The notes under the pieces: model-generated
The model's database searches: none
What the model saw: the letters and a program-made list of their open reading frames with translations, nothing else
What the model was told of the DNA's origin: nothing
Made by a program: the position numbers and the translations under genes
Assembly (NCBI GenBank): GCA_050946255.1
Contig: JBMNUL010000024.1
Coordinates: forward strand, 1 to 22,348
From: JBMNUL01 sp050946255
GTDB taxonomy: Bacteria; Actinomycetota; Coriobacteriia; Coriobacteriales; CADBOM01
Reading direction: 5' to 3'
Length of the DNA: 22,348 nt
Shown: positions 1-8,459 of the stretch, one piece after another
How positions within the stretch are numbered: position 1 is the stretch's first letter
How the letters are laid out: each line of letters starts with the position of its first letter

Positions 1-1
1 C

Positions 2-49
2 GCCCTGGACATGGATGCCGTGTACAAGATAGTCGAAAAGGGCGTGTGA
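2..49 (+). CDS. C-terminal tail of an unidentified protein (partial)
   Basis: The reading frame opening at base 2 encodes ALDMDAVYKIVEKGV and stops at TGA 47-49. The rest of the gene lies outside the window. The tail is too short to identify. Because cbiC follows on the same strand after about 160 bases, it could belong to a corrinoid-biosynthesis cluster, but that rests on position alone. It could also be a chance open frame. Confidence 0.4.
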   Translation, partial: ALDMDAVYKIVEKGV

Positions 50-211
50 TGGTTTTTAGAACGGCGGCGAGAGACTGTAGCTCTGATTTAGCACCGGGGA
101 GTAATGCCTAGGAGAAAACCTCGGGATGCTGAATTGCAACATCGCTTAGGAAAGGAATCGAATTTCCGGAAAACGCCGGAATCCAAGAAGATAACCAGGA
201 GGAAAATGCCG
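50..211 (+). other. Leader region upstream of cbiC with a small hairpin
   Basis: This 162-base gap holds a perfect six-base inverted repeat, TTCCGG at 164-169 and CCGGAA at 176-181, about 15 bases before the Shine-Dalgarno sequence AGGAGG at 197-202. The hairpin could influence cbiC translation. I looked for the conserved B12 box of a cobalamin riboswitch and did not find a convincing one. No clear promoter is visible. Confidence 0.35.
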
Positions 212-859
212 ATGAAGGTTCAGCTTGAGAACGTCCTGCCGGGTGAGATAGAGAAGCGCAGCATGCAGATCATCGAGGCCGAATGCACCGAGAGGGGCAT
301 CACCCTCGATCCAGAGACCTCGCCGGTCGTCAAGCGTGTCATCCACACTTCCGCAGACTTCGATTATGCCGAGAACCTCGTGTTTTCAAACGGGGCCATG
401 CAGGCTGGTCTTGACGCGCTCAGATCCGGAGCCCACATCTTCACCGACACCAAGATGGCATGGTCTGGAATCAACAAGACCGCCACCGGGAAGCTTGGGT
501 GCGAGGCCCATTGCTTCATATCTGATGAGGACGTTGCAAAAGCAGCCAAGGAAAACGGGACCACACGTGCGGTAGCCTCGATGGACAAGGCTGCAGGAAT
601 GACCGACCATGCAATCTTCGCAATCGGAAACGCCCCCACTGCGCTCATCCGACTGTACGAGCTCATTGAGGATGGCTTGCTACATCCATCATTGGTGATT
701 GGCGTTCCGGTAGGTTTTGTCAATGTCGTGGAGAGCAAGGAGCTCATCCTTTCAACGGATGTTCCCGCTATCGTTGCCAGGGGCCGCAAAGGCGGGAGCA
801 ACGTGGCGGCTTGCATCGTGAACGCTCTCTCCTACATTGCAACGGGGCGAACACTATGA
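212..859 (+). CDS. cbiC: Cobalt-precorrin-8 methylmutase
   Basis: The 215-aa product matches the CbiC/CobH family over its full usual length. This enzyme moves the C-11 methyl group to C-12, turning (cobalt-)precorrin-8 into (hydrogeno)cobyrinate in the cytoplasm, a late step of anaerobic corrin-ring synthesis. Visible hallmarks are the VIHTSADFDY segment around residues 43-52, which carries the catalytic His (H45), the DTKMAWSGINK segment, and the C-terminal NAPTALIRLYEL and GVPVGFVNVVESK motifs. ATG 212 is preferred because AGGAGG (197-202) lies nine bases upstream; ATG 206 is in frame but only three bases from it. The frame also extends upstream without any family similarity. No other cobalamin gene is visible, so the rest of the pathway is encoded elsewhere or left of the window. 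Confidence 0.95.
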   Translation: MKVQLENVLPGEIEKRSMQIIEAECTERGITLDPETSPVVKRVIHTSADFDYAENLVFSNGAMQAGLDALRSGAHIFTDTKMAWSGINKTATGKLGCEAHCFISDEDVAKAAKENGTTRAVASMDKAAGMTDHAIFAIGNAPTALIRLYELIEDGLLHPSLVIGVPVGFVNVVESKELILSTDVPAIVARGRKGGSNVAACIVNALSYIATGRTL

Positions 860-1019
860 ACATCTGAGCCGTGCTAGCGCCGTTAACCCTCTCTGGTTTG
901 CTATTCTTTATTGGTAATGCACGCTTGCCGCACGACCGTCTGCTTGGCAAAACGTGTGCTTGATCGCCGTGTGCTGTAGATGGCGTGCAGTGAGAGCTGC
1001 TAGGAGATGTGACTGGAAG

Positions 1020-1994
1020 ATGACGGGCAAAGGCAAGGACATCGGAATCTGTGCTCTGGGCGAATTGCTGATAGACTTCACCGACATCGGGGTGTCCCAG
1101 AACGGGTCCAAGATCTTCGAGCGGAACCCCGGGGGAGCACCAGCCAATCTTCTCGCGACAGCTCAGGCGCTTGGGGTCCCCACTGCGTTCATCGGCAAGG
1201 TCGGAAACGACATGCACGGGCTTTACCTGAAAGGCCTTCTCGAATCTCTGGGAATCGATTGCAGCGGCCTGGTCGTAGATCCAGATGTGTTCACAACACT
1301 TGCCTTCGTCGAGCTGGGCGAAGACGGTGAGAGGCAGTTCTCATTTGCACGAAAACCGGGTGCGGACACGCAGCTTTCCCCAGAGGAGGTCAACCTCTCG
1401 ATAATCGAGAGGAGCAATGTGTTCCACATCGGTTCGCTTTCTCTGACCGATGAACCTGCGAGAAGCGCAACGATGCACGCTCTAGAGGTCGCCCGCCGCG
1501 CAGGCTGCATCATCTCCTACGATCCCAATTACCGGGCAAGCCTCTGGGATTCGGAGCAGCATGCTTCGGATCGTATGAAGTCGGTGCTCCCGATGGTGGA
1601 TGCCATCAAGGTCGCGGAAGACGAGGCGTTCTTGCTGACTGGCAGAACAGACCCCGAAGGAGCGTCGGACTCCCTCTTGGAAGCCGGGGCTTCTTTGGCG
1701 GTCGTGACCTTGGCCGAGCGGGGTGCCTTCGTGCGCTGCAGAGATGGTTCCTGCAATGTTTCCAGGAGAAAGGTCGATGCCGCGGACACAACCGGCGCGG
1801 GAGATTCGTTTTGGGGCGGATTTCTAGCGGCCATGCTGAAGAGCGGGAGGCAGCTCGAAGGCGTGGGAATCGACGATGCAATGGGATTTGCCGAAGTCGG
1901 TTGTGCAGTTGCATCGTTATGTGTTCAAAAGCTGGGAGGAATTCCATCCATACCATCCATGGTGGAGGTCGAAAGCGTGCTCGGGAATAATTAA
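1020..1994 (+). CDS. PfkB-family sugar kinase, probable fructokinase
   Basis: The 324-aa product is a ribokinase/PfkB-fold kinase that would phosphorylate a sugar with ATP in the cytoplasm. The N-terminal signature is present (ALGELLIDF at 12-20, NPGGAPANLL at 36-45), as is the C-terminal signature DTTGAGDSFWGGF, where the Asp of GAGD (about residue 262) is the expected catalytic base. The overall pattern resembles bacterial fructokinases (ScrK type), but sugar specificity cannot be read from sequence; 2-keto-3-deoxygluconate or another ketose is possible. The start is ATG 1020, with TAGGAGA at 1001-1007 upstream. An in-frame extension to 954 encodes a Cys/Arg-rich stretch unlike the family and is rejected. 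It follows cbiC after about 160 bases with no obvious functional link. Confidence 0.9.
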   Translation: MTGKGKDIGICALGELLIDFTDIGVSQNGSKIFERNPGGAPANLLATAQALGVPTAFIGKVGNDMHGLYLKGLLESLGIDCSGLVVDPDVFTTLAFVELGEDGERQFSFARKPGADTQLSPEEVNLSIIERSNVFHIGSLSLTDEPARSATMHALEVARRAGCIISYDPNYRASLWDSEQHASDRMKSVLPMVDAIKVAEDEAFLLTGRTDPEGASDSLLEAGASLAVVTLAERGAFVRCRDGSCNVSRRKVDAADTTGAGDSFWGGFLAAMLKSGRQLEGVGIDDAMGFAEVGCAVASLCVQKLGGIPSIPSMVEVESVLGNN

Positions 1995-2411
1995 GCAAGT
2001 GCCCCCTGGTGGTCTCCGTGCCTAAAGACTCATCCTGAGCTAGAAGTTTCGAGCAAAAAGCCTCTTCCAATAAATCCGCTGAACATCCGGATTCAACCAA
2101 AATAATTGTGGACGAGTCATCTCATATTCTTGAGTTTTCATACTTGAATTACTCCGATTTACGATTGCATAAACTGGATTCTATCGGCAATTATTCTCTT
2201 GTATATGGCATGCGCCGAAATACTTTGCTTTACAGTCGATTACTCAACCTCTACTTCAGTATTTAACTTTACCCGTGTGCTACTATTTCTAACGTTTAGG
2301 ACAATGGGTGTCGTATATGTCTTGAACTTTCCTTTATTGAGAAGTGTTGGCTTGTGGGGGCTCCTGGAGGAGAGGGTGCGTCTCCAGAATGCCAACGAAA
2401 GGGGATAGGCT
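1995..2411 (+). other. AT-rich intergenic region upstream of the hdr-flx operon
   Basis: This 417-base gap is clearly more AT-rich than its flanks and probably holds the operon promoter. The best sigma70-like pair I see is TTGAAT (2144-2149) and CATAAA (2168-2173) with 18 bases between, four of six matches each, so it is only a candidate. A 69-codon open frame at 2199-2408 has no recognisable features and poor coding character, and I do not call it. AAAGGGGA around 2398-2405 serves as the ribosome binding site for hdrC. No rho-independent terminator for the sugar kinase is obvious. Confidence 0.4.
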
Positions 2412-3026
2412 ATGAGAAGCATGGACCTATCGGGAATCTCTGAGTCCGACTTGAAGCTCAAGGAGCAGATAGCCAAAGACGCTGGGGTCGACTTCAAGGA
2501 TTGCTATCAGTGTGGTAAGTGCACTGCCGGCTGTCCTCTAGCCGACGGCATGGATCTCATGCCACGCGAGGTTATCAGATACCTGCAGCTCGGGTTGGTT
2601 CAAGAGGTGCTCGATGCCAAAACCCCGTGGATCTGCGCTCAGTGCAACGTCTGCTCCACGAGGTGTCCGCAAAATGTGGACATCACATCAGTTATGAGGG
2701 CCGTGAGGCTCGCATCAAAGCACGCTGGGAAGAGACCGGTGCCGGAGGCGGACATTTTCGATGACGCGTTCATCGCGAATGTCAAGGCCCACGGCATTTC
2801 CAACGAGCAATATCTCGCGGTCAAGTTCAACATGCAGTCCGGTCATCTCATGCAGGACGTGGGGAACGGAATGCGCATGTTCAAGCGCAAGATGGTCGGC
2901 GCTGCCGTTCACAACACCGAGGGCAGAGAGGATGTTGCCAAACTCATCGACCGTGCCCTTGAAGCAGATGCCGAGCGCAGGAAGGCAGATGCCGAGGCTG
3001 CAAAAGGGGAGGGTGATGCAAGATGA
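2412..3026 (+). CDS. hdrC: Heterodisulfide reductase subunit C-like ferredoxin protein
   Basis: The 204-aa protein is the HdrC electron-transfer subunit, which carries two [4Fe-4S] clusters and connects HdrA to HdrB in the cytoplasmic Hdr complex. The ligands are visible as CYQCGKCTAGCP (C31, C34, C37, C41) and CAQCNVCSTRCP (C75, C78, C81, C85), followed by the typical helical region with MRAVRLASK. The last ~25 residues are rich in Ala, Glu, Lys and Arg, a tail that recurs at greater length in hdrB. AAAGGGGA lies upstream of ATG 2412; an alternative ATG at 2421 is possible. The stop overlaps the hdrB start (ATGA), so the two are translationally coupled. This is the first gene of a seven-gene operon. 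Confidence 0.93.
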   Translation: MRSMDLSGISESDLKLKEQIAKDAGVDFKDCYQCGKCTAGCPLADGMDLMPREVIRYLQLGLVQEVLDAKTPWICAQCNVCSTRCPQNVDITSVMRAVRLASKHAGKRPVPEADIFDDAFIANVKAHGISNEQYLAVKFNMQSGHLMQDVGNGMRMFKRKMVGAAVHNTEGREDVAKLIDRALEADAERRKADAEAAKGEGDAR

Positions 3027-4132
3027 TGAAGTATTCGTACTTCCCCGGATGCTCCGCTGAGACAACTGGAAAGTCGTTCACGGTCTCCACGAATTACGTG
3101 GCCCAGAAGATCGGATTCGAGATGCTGGAGATTCCGGATTGGAATTGCTGCGGCACCTCCGCAGCTGCGTTGACCAGCCCCGAGCTGGCAGTGGCGCTGC
3201 CCGCCAGGAGCCTTGCGATCTCCGAGCGCGAGTATCCGGATCTCGACGTCGTGTGCCCATGCGCTGGATGTTACAACGCGTTGAAGAGCTCCCTCCACTA
3301 TTCGCGTCAGAGCGAGGAGAACCTCAACAAGGTCCGCGACCTCATCCAGATGCCATACGAGGCAAAGGCCGATGTGGTCAGCCTTCTGGAGGCGTTCCAT
3401 TCCCCTGATGTCATGGATGCGATCTCCAAGAGCGTGGTGAAGCCGCTCCGTACTCTCAAGGTCGCTTGCTATTACGGTTGCGCTCTCGTCAGGCCAGTCG
3501 AGGTCTGCAATTTCGACGACCCAGAGGACCCGCAGAGCATGGATGACATCATGTCTCTCATCGGTGCCGAGCCCGTCGACTGGGCATTCAAGACCGAGTG
3601 CTGTGGCGCGGCCCAGCAGATGACGGTTCCCAAGCAGGCGCTCCCAATGGTCGAGCGCATCTTCGAGAACGCCAAGGCAAACGGCGCAGACTGCATCGTC
3701 ACGGCGTGCCCGCTCTGCCAACTGAACCTCGACATGAGGGAATCCCAGATCAACGAGCAGAGGAAGGCGGCAGGAAAACCGATATTCGACATCCCCTGCT
3801 ACTACTTCACAGAGCTGATCGGTCTGGCACAAGGTGCATCTCCTACAGATGTCGCGATCGACATCCATTTCCACCCTGCGATTTCCCTCATCGCCCAGAG
3901 GGCAAGGGACGCTGTGGAGTTGGAGAAAGCCGAGAAGGCGGCCGCTGAGGAAGAGGCCCGCAAGAAGGCCGAGATAGCCGAGAAGATAGCCCGCAAGAAG
4001 GCCGAGAAGGCAGCCAAGGAAGCGGCGGCGGCGCAGGAAGCCCAAGACGCTGCACCAGCTGAAGCCAAGACGGCAGAGGCAGAAGCTTCCGAAGGAGCAA
4101 ACGGCGAGGGCAGTGAGGAGGCATCCGAATGA
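3023..4132 (+). CDS. hdrB: Heterodisulfide reductase subunit B-like, with long charged C-terminal tail
   Basis: The 369-aa protein is an HdrB homologue, the subunit that reduces a disulfide at two non-cubane [4Fe-4S] clusters. Both CCG domains are complete: C10, C42-C43 and C80-x2-C83 in the first; C153, C193-C194 and C229-x2-C232 in the second. The family core ends near residue 290. Residues about 295-369 form an extra tail dominated by Ala, Glu and Lys (repeats such as EKAEKAA and RKKAE), predicted helical or coiled-coil and then acidic. Methanogens use CoM-S-S-CoB; bacterial partners of Flx-Hdr systems are uncertain, and DsrC has been proposed in sulfate reducers. The start overlaps hdrC by four bases and the stop overlaps hdrA by four bases (ATGA). 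Confidence 0.93.
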   Translation: MMKYSYFPGCSAETTGKSFTVSTNYVAQKIGFEMLEIPDWNCCGTSAAALTSPELAVALPARSLAISEREYPDLDVVCPCAGCYNALKSSLHYSRQSEENLNKVRDLIQMPYEAKADVVSLLEAFHSPDVMDAISKSVVKPLRTLKVACYYGCALVRPVEVCNFDDPEDPQSMDDIMSLIGAEPVDWAFKTECCGAAQQMTVPKQALPMVERIFENAKANGADCIVTACPLCQLNLDMRESQINEQRKAAGKPIFDIPCYYFTELIGLAQGASPTDVAIDIHFHPAISLIAQRARDAVELEKAEKAAAEEEARKKAEIAEKIARKKAEKAAKEAAAAQEAQDAAPAEAKTAEAEASEGANGEGSEEASE

Positions 4133-6111
4133 GCAGGATAGGAGTCTTCATCTGCTATTGCGGCAGCAACATTGCAGGTACCGTAGATGTTGAGCATGTC
4201 GCGGATGTGGCCCGCACCCTTCCCAACGTCGTGCACGTCGAGACGAACAAGTACACTTGCTCCGACCCGGGGCAGGAGGGCGTCAAGAAGGCAATCATCG
4301 ACAACAACCTCGACCGCGTGGTAGTGGCAGCTTGCTCCCCGCGTATGCACGAGGTCACCTGGAGGAAGCTCCTCGGAGAGACCCAGGTCAACCCCTACAT
4401 GCTCGAGGTCGCAAATCTCCGCGAGCAGTGCTCTTGGGTCCACAAGGACCGCGATGTCGCGACCGCCAAGGCCGTTGACCTCGTGAAGATGGCCGTGGCC
4501 AAGGTCGACAAGCTTCGTCCTCTGTATTCCACGACCATCCCCGTTGCCAAGAAGGCGCTCGTGATCGGCGGCGGAATCGCCGGCATGCAGACAGCACTCG
4601 ACATCGCAGATGCTGGATACAAGGTCACGATCGTCGAGCGCGAGACCTCGCTGGGTGGCAAGATGGTCATGCTCGACAAGACCTTCCCGACGATGGACTG
4701 CTCGGCATGCATTTGCACCCCGAAAATGTCCGAGGTCGGAAATCACCCCAACATCACCGTGAAGAGCTACTCCGAGGTGGAGTCTGTTAGCGGCTACATT
4801 GGGAATTTCGAGGTAACGATCCGCGAGAAGGCCAAGTACATCGACTACGACGTGTGCACCGGTTGCGGAGCATGCGAGACGAAGTGCCCCACCAAAGTCG
4901 ACAATGCATTCGAGCAGGGCATGGCCAAGCGCCCGGCAATCTACAAGATGTTCCCGCAGGCAGTGCCATCCAAGCCCGTCATCGACGCTGAGCACTGCAG
5001 GATGATCCAAGAGGGCAAATGTGGCGTTTGCGCAAAGGTGTGCCCAACTGGTGCAATCCGCTACGACGACCAGGACAAGCTCACGACCGAGACCTTCGGT
5101 GCCGTGATCTTCGCCACGGGATATCAGCTGATCGATTGGAAGCCCCTCTATCCCGAGTACGGCGGGGGCAAGTACAAGGATGTGATCACCGGGCTTCAGT
5201 TCGAGCGTCTGGTCAATGCCTCCGGTCCGACCGAGGGCCACATCCTTCGTCCCTCCGACCAGAAGGAGCCGAAGAGCGTCGTGATAATCAAGTGCGTCGG
5301 AAGCCGCGACCCGAGCAAGGGCAAGGCCTACTGCTCTCGTGCCTGCTGCATGTACAGCGCCAAGCATGCCCACCAGTACCTGGACAAGGTCCCCGACGGA
5401 CGCTGCTACGTGTTCTACATGGACGTCCGCACTCCCGGCAAGGGCTATGACGAGTTCTACATGCGCACCCTGCAAGATGGTGCGGAGTACATCCGAGGCC
5501 GTGTCTCCAAGATTTACAAGGAGGGCGACAAGCTCATCTGCAAGGGCGAGGACACTCTGACCTCGCGTCAGGTCACGGTTGCCGCCGACATGGTCGTTCT
5601 CGAGACCGCCATGGTTCCTGCTGAGGGAATCGACGAGCTGGCCGCGAAGTTCACGGTCGGCCGCGATCAGGACGACTGGCTGGTCGAGGCACATGCGAAG
5701 CTCCGCCCAGTTGAGACCAACACTGCTGGGATCTACCTGGCCGGCACATGCCAGGGACCGAAGGACATCCCCGATTCCGTATGCCAGGCCGGCGCTGCGG
5801 CTGCAAAGGTCATAGGGCTCCTCAACAAGGATGAGATCCAGTCCAATCCGCAAATCTGTCACGTCAACGAGACGATCTGCCAGGGCGACGGGGCATGCGT
5901 CAACATCTGCCCCTACGGCGCCATCAAGATCGTGGAGAAGAACTTCCGCGAGAACTCGCGCAAGGTCACCCGTCCGGTGGCCGAGGTCAACCCGGGTCTT
6001 TGCCAGGGTTGCGGCGCCTGCACCGTCACGTGCAGGGTCGGCGCCATGGACCTGATGGGCTATACCAACGAGTCCATCATGAGGGAGGTCGATGCACTGT
6101 GCCAGTGGTAG
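4129..6111 (+). CDS. hdrA: Heterodisulfide reductase subunit A, FAD-binding (candidate bifurcating subunit)
   Basis: The 660-aa product is a full-length HdrA, the FAD-containing hub of Hdr complexes and the site of flavin-based electron bifurcation in methanogen enzymes. Order of parts: an N-terminal HdrA domain (about 1-140), a Rossmann FAD site with GGGIAG at 147-152, the Cys segment CSACICTPKM at 191-200, an inserted ferredoxin domain (CTGCGACETKC from 243; CGVCAKVC from 298), and a C-terminal ferredoxin domain (C584 onward; CQGCGACTVTC from 625). In the C-terminal motif CQGDGACVNIC the second ligand position is Asp587 rather than Cys. No in-frame UGA suggests selenocysteine. The gene overlaps hdrB by four bases and flxD by 13 bases. 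Confidence 0.95.
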   Translation: MSRIGVFICYCGSNIAGTVDVEHVADVARTLPNVVHVETNKYTCSDPGQEGVKKAIIDNNLDRVVVAACSPRMHEVTWRKLLGETQVNPYMLEVANLREQCSWVHKDRDVATAKAVDLVKMAVAKVDKLRPLYSTTIPVAKKALVIGGGIAGMQTALDIADAGYKVTIVERETSLGGKMVMLDKTFPTMDCSACICTPKMSEVGNHPNITVKSYSEVESVSGYIGNFEVTIREKAKYIDYDVCTGCGACETKCPTKVDNAFEQGMAKRPAIYKMFPQAVPSKPVIDAEHCRMIQEGKCGVCAKVCPTGAIRYDDQDKLTTETFGAVIFATGYQLIDWKPLYPEYGGGKYKDVITGLQFERLVNASGPTEGHILRPSDQKEPKSVVIIKCVGSRDPSKGKAYCSRACCMYSAKHAHQYLDKVPDGRCYVFYMDVRTPGKGYDEFYMRTLQDGAEYIRGRVSKIYKEGDKLICKGEDTLTSRQVTVAADMVVLETAMVPAEGIDELAAKFTVGRDQDDWLVEAHAKLRPVETNTAGIYLAGTCQGPKDIPDSVCQAGAAAAKVIGLLNKDEIQSNPQICHVNETICQGDGACVNICPYGAIKIVEKNFRENSRKVTRPVAEVNPGLCQGCGACTVTCRVGAMDLMGYTNESIMREVDALCQW

Positions 6112-6596
6112 AAAACAAGGCCAACGTGCCCGAGAACTGGGAACCCAAGATCATCGCGTTCTGCTGTCATTGGTGCACCTACACCGGTGCGGACCTGGCG
6201 GGGCTCAACAGGATGAACTACCCGGCCAACGTGCGCGTTCTCCGCATCCCGTGTTCTGGCAGGATGAACACCCAGTACGTGATCGAGGCTCTCAACAAGG
6301 GCTGCGACGGCGTGCTGGTCTGCGGCTGCCATCCCGGAGATTGCCACTACGTGACCGGAAACTATTTCGCCAGGCGCAGGATGCTCGTGTTCAAGCGCCT
6401 GCTCGAGTACGAGGGACTGGAGCCCGAGAGGTTCCAGGTGCGCTGGATCTCCGGCGCAGAGGCCGGAAAGTTCCGCGATACCGTCACCCAGGTTGTTGAT
6501 CAGGTCCGCGCACTCGGTCCGCTTCATCCAGAAGATGCTGCCAAGATCGCCAGCGCGGCCTCTGCGGTGGCTACCGCCGAGGAGGTGGATGCATAA
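6099..6596 (+). CDS. flxD: FlxD / MvhD-like [2Fe-2S] electron-transfer subunit
   Basis: The 165-aa product belongs to the MvhD/FlpD family, which passes electrons from a hydrogenase, formate dehydrogenase or Flx module to HdrA. Family motifs are FCCHWCTYTGAD (21-32), PCSGRM (51-56) and VCGCHPGDCHYVTGN (74-88), with Cys 22, 23, 26, 52, 75, 77 and 82 available for the cluster. The start is not an ATG. I choose GTG 6099 because GGGAGG (6083-6088) precedes it by ten bases and the protein then begins at the family's usual N-terminus; GTG 6105 is possible. An upstream in-frame ATG lies deep inside hdrA and would add unrelated sequence. The stop TAA overlaps the flxC ATG by one base. Confidence 0.9.
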   Translation: MPVVENKANVPENWEPKIIAFCCHWCTYTGADLAGLNRMNYPANVRVLRIPCSGRMNTQYVIEALNKGCDGVLVCGCHPGDCHYVTGNYFARRRMLVFKRLLEYEGLEPERFQVRWISGAEAGKFRDTVTQVVDQVRALGPLHPEDAAKIASAASAVATAEEVDA

Positions 6597-7453
6597 TGGC
6601 TGATGTTCAGGAGACCATCCGCTCCAGGGCCAAGGAGCTGCTAGAGAGCGGGGAGGTCGCATCGTTTGTGGGATGGGAACCCGGACGCTTCGAGAACCAG
6701 ACCACTCCGATCGTCATCTCCGACCCGGCTGACGCCGACAAGCTCGTCTGGAACGAGTACTGCGTCAACAACCTCGCCAAGTACGTGCGCGACCTTACCG
6801 AGCGCGGTAAGGTCGGCATCGTCGCCCGCGGCTGCGACACCCGCGGCATCATCCGCATGATTGTGGACAAGGTCATCAACCGCGACCAGGTTTACATCAT
6901 CGGAGTCGGGTGCCCCGGCATGAAGGACCGCAAGACCGGCGAGATGCTCAAGAAGTGCAGTGAGTGCAGGCACAACAATCCGTTGGAGTTCGATGAGATG
7001 GCAGGCGACGAGGTCGTCAAGGAGCCCACGGTCGAGAGGTTTGCAGAGATCCAGGAGACCGAGGCAAAGTCCCAGGCAGAGCGCAAGGCCTATTTCGAGA
7101 GCGTCTATGCCAAGTGCATCAGATGCTATGCATGCCGCGACGTCTGCCCGTGCTGCACATGCCGTGAGTGCTTCGTCGACCAGAGGCGCGAGAACTGGGT
7201 CGGAAAGCAGAACAACATCCCGGAGAACCGTTTCTACAGCCTCACAAGGGTCATGCACATTGCCGACCGCTGCATCGAGTGCGGAGAGTGCGAGAGGGTC
7301 TGCCCTATGGACCTCCCTCTCATGAAGCTAAACCGCAAGGTCATTCAGGACATGAACAACCTCTTCGGGGAGTACGAGGCCGCAATGTCGGTCGACGAGG
7401 GACCCGAGAAGCTCGTGACCTACGACCTCAACGATCCAGAAGAATTCATGTAG
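6596..7453 (+). CDS. flxC: FlxC-like iron-sulfur protein with 4Fe-4S dicluster domain
   Basis: The 285-aa protein has an N-terminal domain (about 1-130) with conserved-looking Cys at 80, 106, 121 and 124 (GCDTRG, GCPG, CSEC). It is followed by a ferredoxin domain with CIRCYACRDVC (C174, C177, C180, C184) and CIECGECERVC (C226, C229, C232, C236). Between them lies a further Cys-rich loop, CCTCRECF (186-193). The N-terminal part resembles the F420-hydrogenase beta/4Fe-4S dicluster proteins. Position between flxD and flxB matches FlxC of Flx-Hdr clusters, so the name rests on gene order plus Fe-S content. The expected role is to relay electrons from FlxA/FlxB towards FlxD and HdrA. Its ATG overlaps the flxD stop by one base. 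Confidence 0.85.
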   Translation: MADVQETIRSRAKELLESGEVASFVGWEPGRFENQTTPIVISDPADADKLVWNEYCVNNLAKYVRDLTERGKVGIVARGCDTRGIIRMIVDKVINRDQVYIIGVGCPGMKDRKTGEMLKKCSECRHNNPLEFDEMAGDEVVKEPTVERFAEIQETEAKSQAERKAYFESVYAKCIRCYACRDVCPCCTCRECFVDQRRENWVGKQNNIPENRFYSLTRVMHIADRCIECGECERVCPMDLPLMKLNRKVIQDMNNLFGEYEAAMSVDEGPEKLVTYDLNDPEEFM

Positions 7454-7466
7454 GAGGCCGCAGACG

Positions 7467-8459
7467 ATGATTCTGAAAAAGGAAAAGCTCCAAGCGCTGC
7501 TCGACAGCATCTCCGCGGGGCGCGACGTCTTCGTCCCGGCCACGGTAAACGGCGTAAAGGAGTTCGCACGCTATGGGAACGGGGTTACCCCGGACTTCGA
7601 TATGGTGAACACCACGATGCCCCCGAAGGACCTCCTGTTCCCGCAGACACAGAAGATGTACCACTATTCTGTCGACGAGAACGGCAACTACGAAATCGAG
7701 GAATATGACGAATCCCGCGAGCAGGTCGTGTTCGGCATCAGACCCTGCGATATGCGGAGCATCGTGTGCCTCGACCAGGTGTTTCTCACCAAGGGCTTCG
7801 TCGACGAGTTCTACTCGAACATGCGCGACAAGCTCACCACGGTCTGCATCGGGTGTGTGAAATCCGAGGAGACCTGCTTCTGCGATTCTATGGGAGTCGA
7901 TCCCACCGACGCTCCAAATGCCGACGTCATGCTCAAGGATTGCAGCGATGTCTATCTCGTGGTCCCACAGACCGACAAGGGCAAGGCCGAGGTGGAGAAG
8001 TGGTCCGAGTTCACCGAGGAAGGCGAAGCCGAGCCGCTGGGCTGCGAGGTCACTCTCAAGGTCAGCATGGACGGCGTCAAGCAGAAGCTCGACAACATGT
8101 ACGACGCCCCGATCTGGGACAACATGTCTATCAAGTGCATCAATTGCGGGACATGCACTTATGTCTGCCCGACGTGCCATTGCTTCGACATCAGCCAGGA
8201 GAACCGCATGAAGGAAGGCGAGAGGTTCCGCTGCTGGGACAGCTGCATGTTCTCCGAGTACACGCAGATGGCCGGCTGGCACAATCCCCGTCCCGACAAG
8301 AAGAAGCGCGTGCGCAACCGCTTCATGCACAAGCTCTGCTTCTTCGAGGACCGCTACGGCATGACGCTCTGCGTCGGTTGCGGCCGTTGCGTGGAGAAGT
8401 GCCCGGTGGCGCTCGACATTACCCGCCTCATTGACGAGATTGGAGCATACGATGCCTAG
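7467..8459 (+). CDS. flxB: FlxB-like iron-sulfur subunit (HydB/AsrA-type)
   Basis: The 330-aa product is a 4Fe-4S dicluster protein of the type paired with FAD/NAD(P)H subunits in sulfhydrogenase (HydB) and anaerobic sulfite reductase (AsrA). The family hallmark GIRPCDMRSIVCLDQVF lies at 90-106, VCIGC at 126-130, and two ferredoxin motifs at CINCGTCTYVC (C224, C227, C230, C234) and CVGCGRCVEKC (C302, C305, C308, C312). It should pass electrons from the FlxA flavin to the rest of the complex. AGGAGG (7452-7457) overlaps the flxC stop and sits nine bases before ATG 7467. The stop overlaps flxA by eight bases. FlxB rather than FlxC is chosen by its likeness to sulfhydrogenase beta subunits and by collinearity. 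Confidence 0.87.
   Translation: MILKKEKLQALLDSISAGRDVFVPATVNGVKEFARYGNGVTPDFDMVNTTMPPKDLLFPQTQKMYHYSVDENGNYEIEEYDESREQVVFGIRPCDMRSIVCLDQVFLTKGFVDEFYSNMRDKLTTVCIGCVKSEETCFCDSMGVDPTDAPNADVMLKDCSDVYLVVPQTDKGKAEVEKWSEFTEEGEAEPLGCEVTLKVSMDGVKQKLDNMYDAPIWDNMSIKCINCGTCTYVCPTCHCFDISQENRMKEGERFRCWDSCMFSEYTQMAGWHNPRPDKKKRVRNRFMHKLCFFEDRYGMTLCVGCGRCVEKCPVALDITRLIDEIGAYDA

Noticed and set aside
50..211. Cobalamin riboswitch upstream of cbiC
   Set aside because: The region is short and lacks a recognisable B12 box; only a small hairpin is visible.
2199..2408. 69-codon plus-strand frame in the AT-rich gap before hdrC
   Set aside because: No recognisable motif, no good ribosome binding site and AT-rich composition unlike the neighbouring genes; it is more likely promoter and leader sequence.
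3802..5862. 686-codon open frame on the minus strand across hdrB and hdrA
   Set aside because: It is antisense to two well-supported genes with intact motifs; its Leu/Val/Asp/His-rich composition is typical of the reverse of a GC-rich coding strand.
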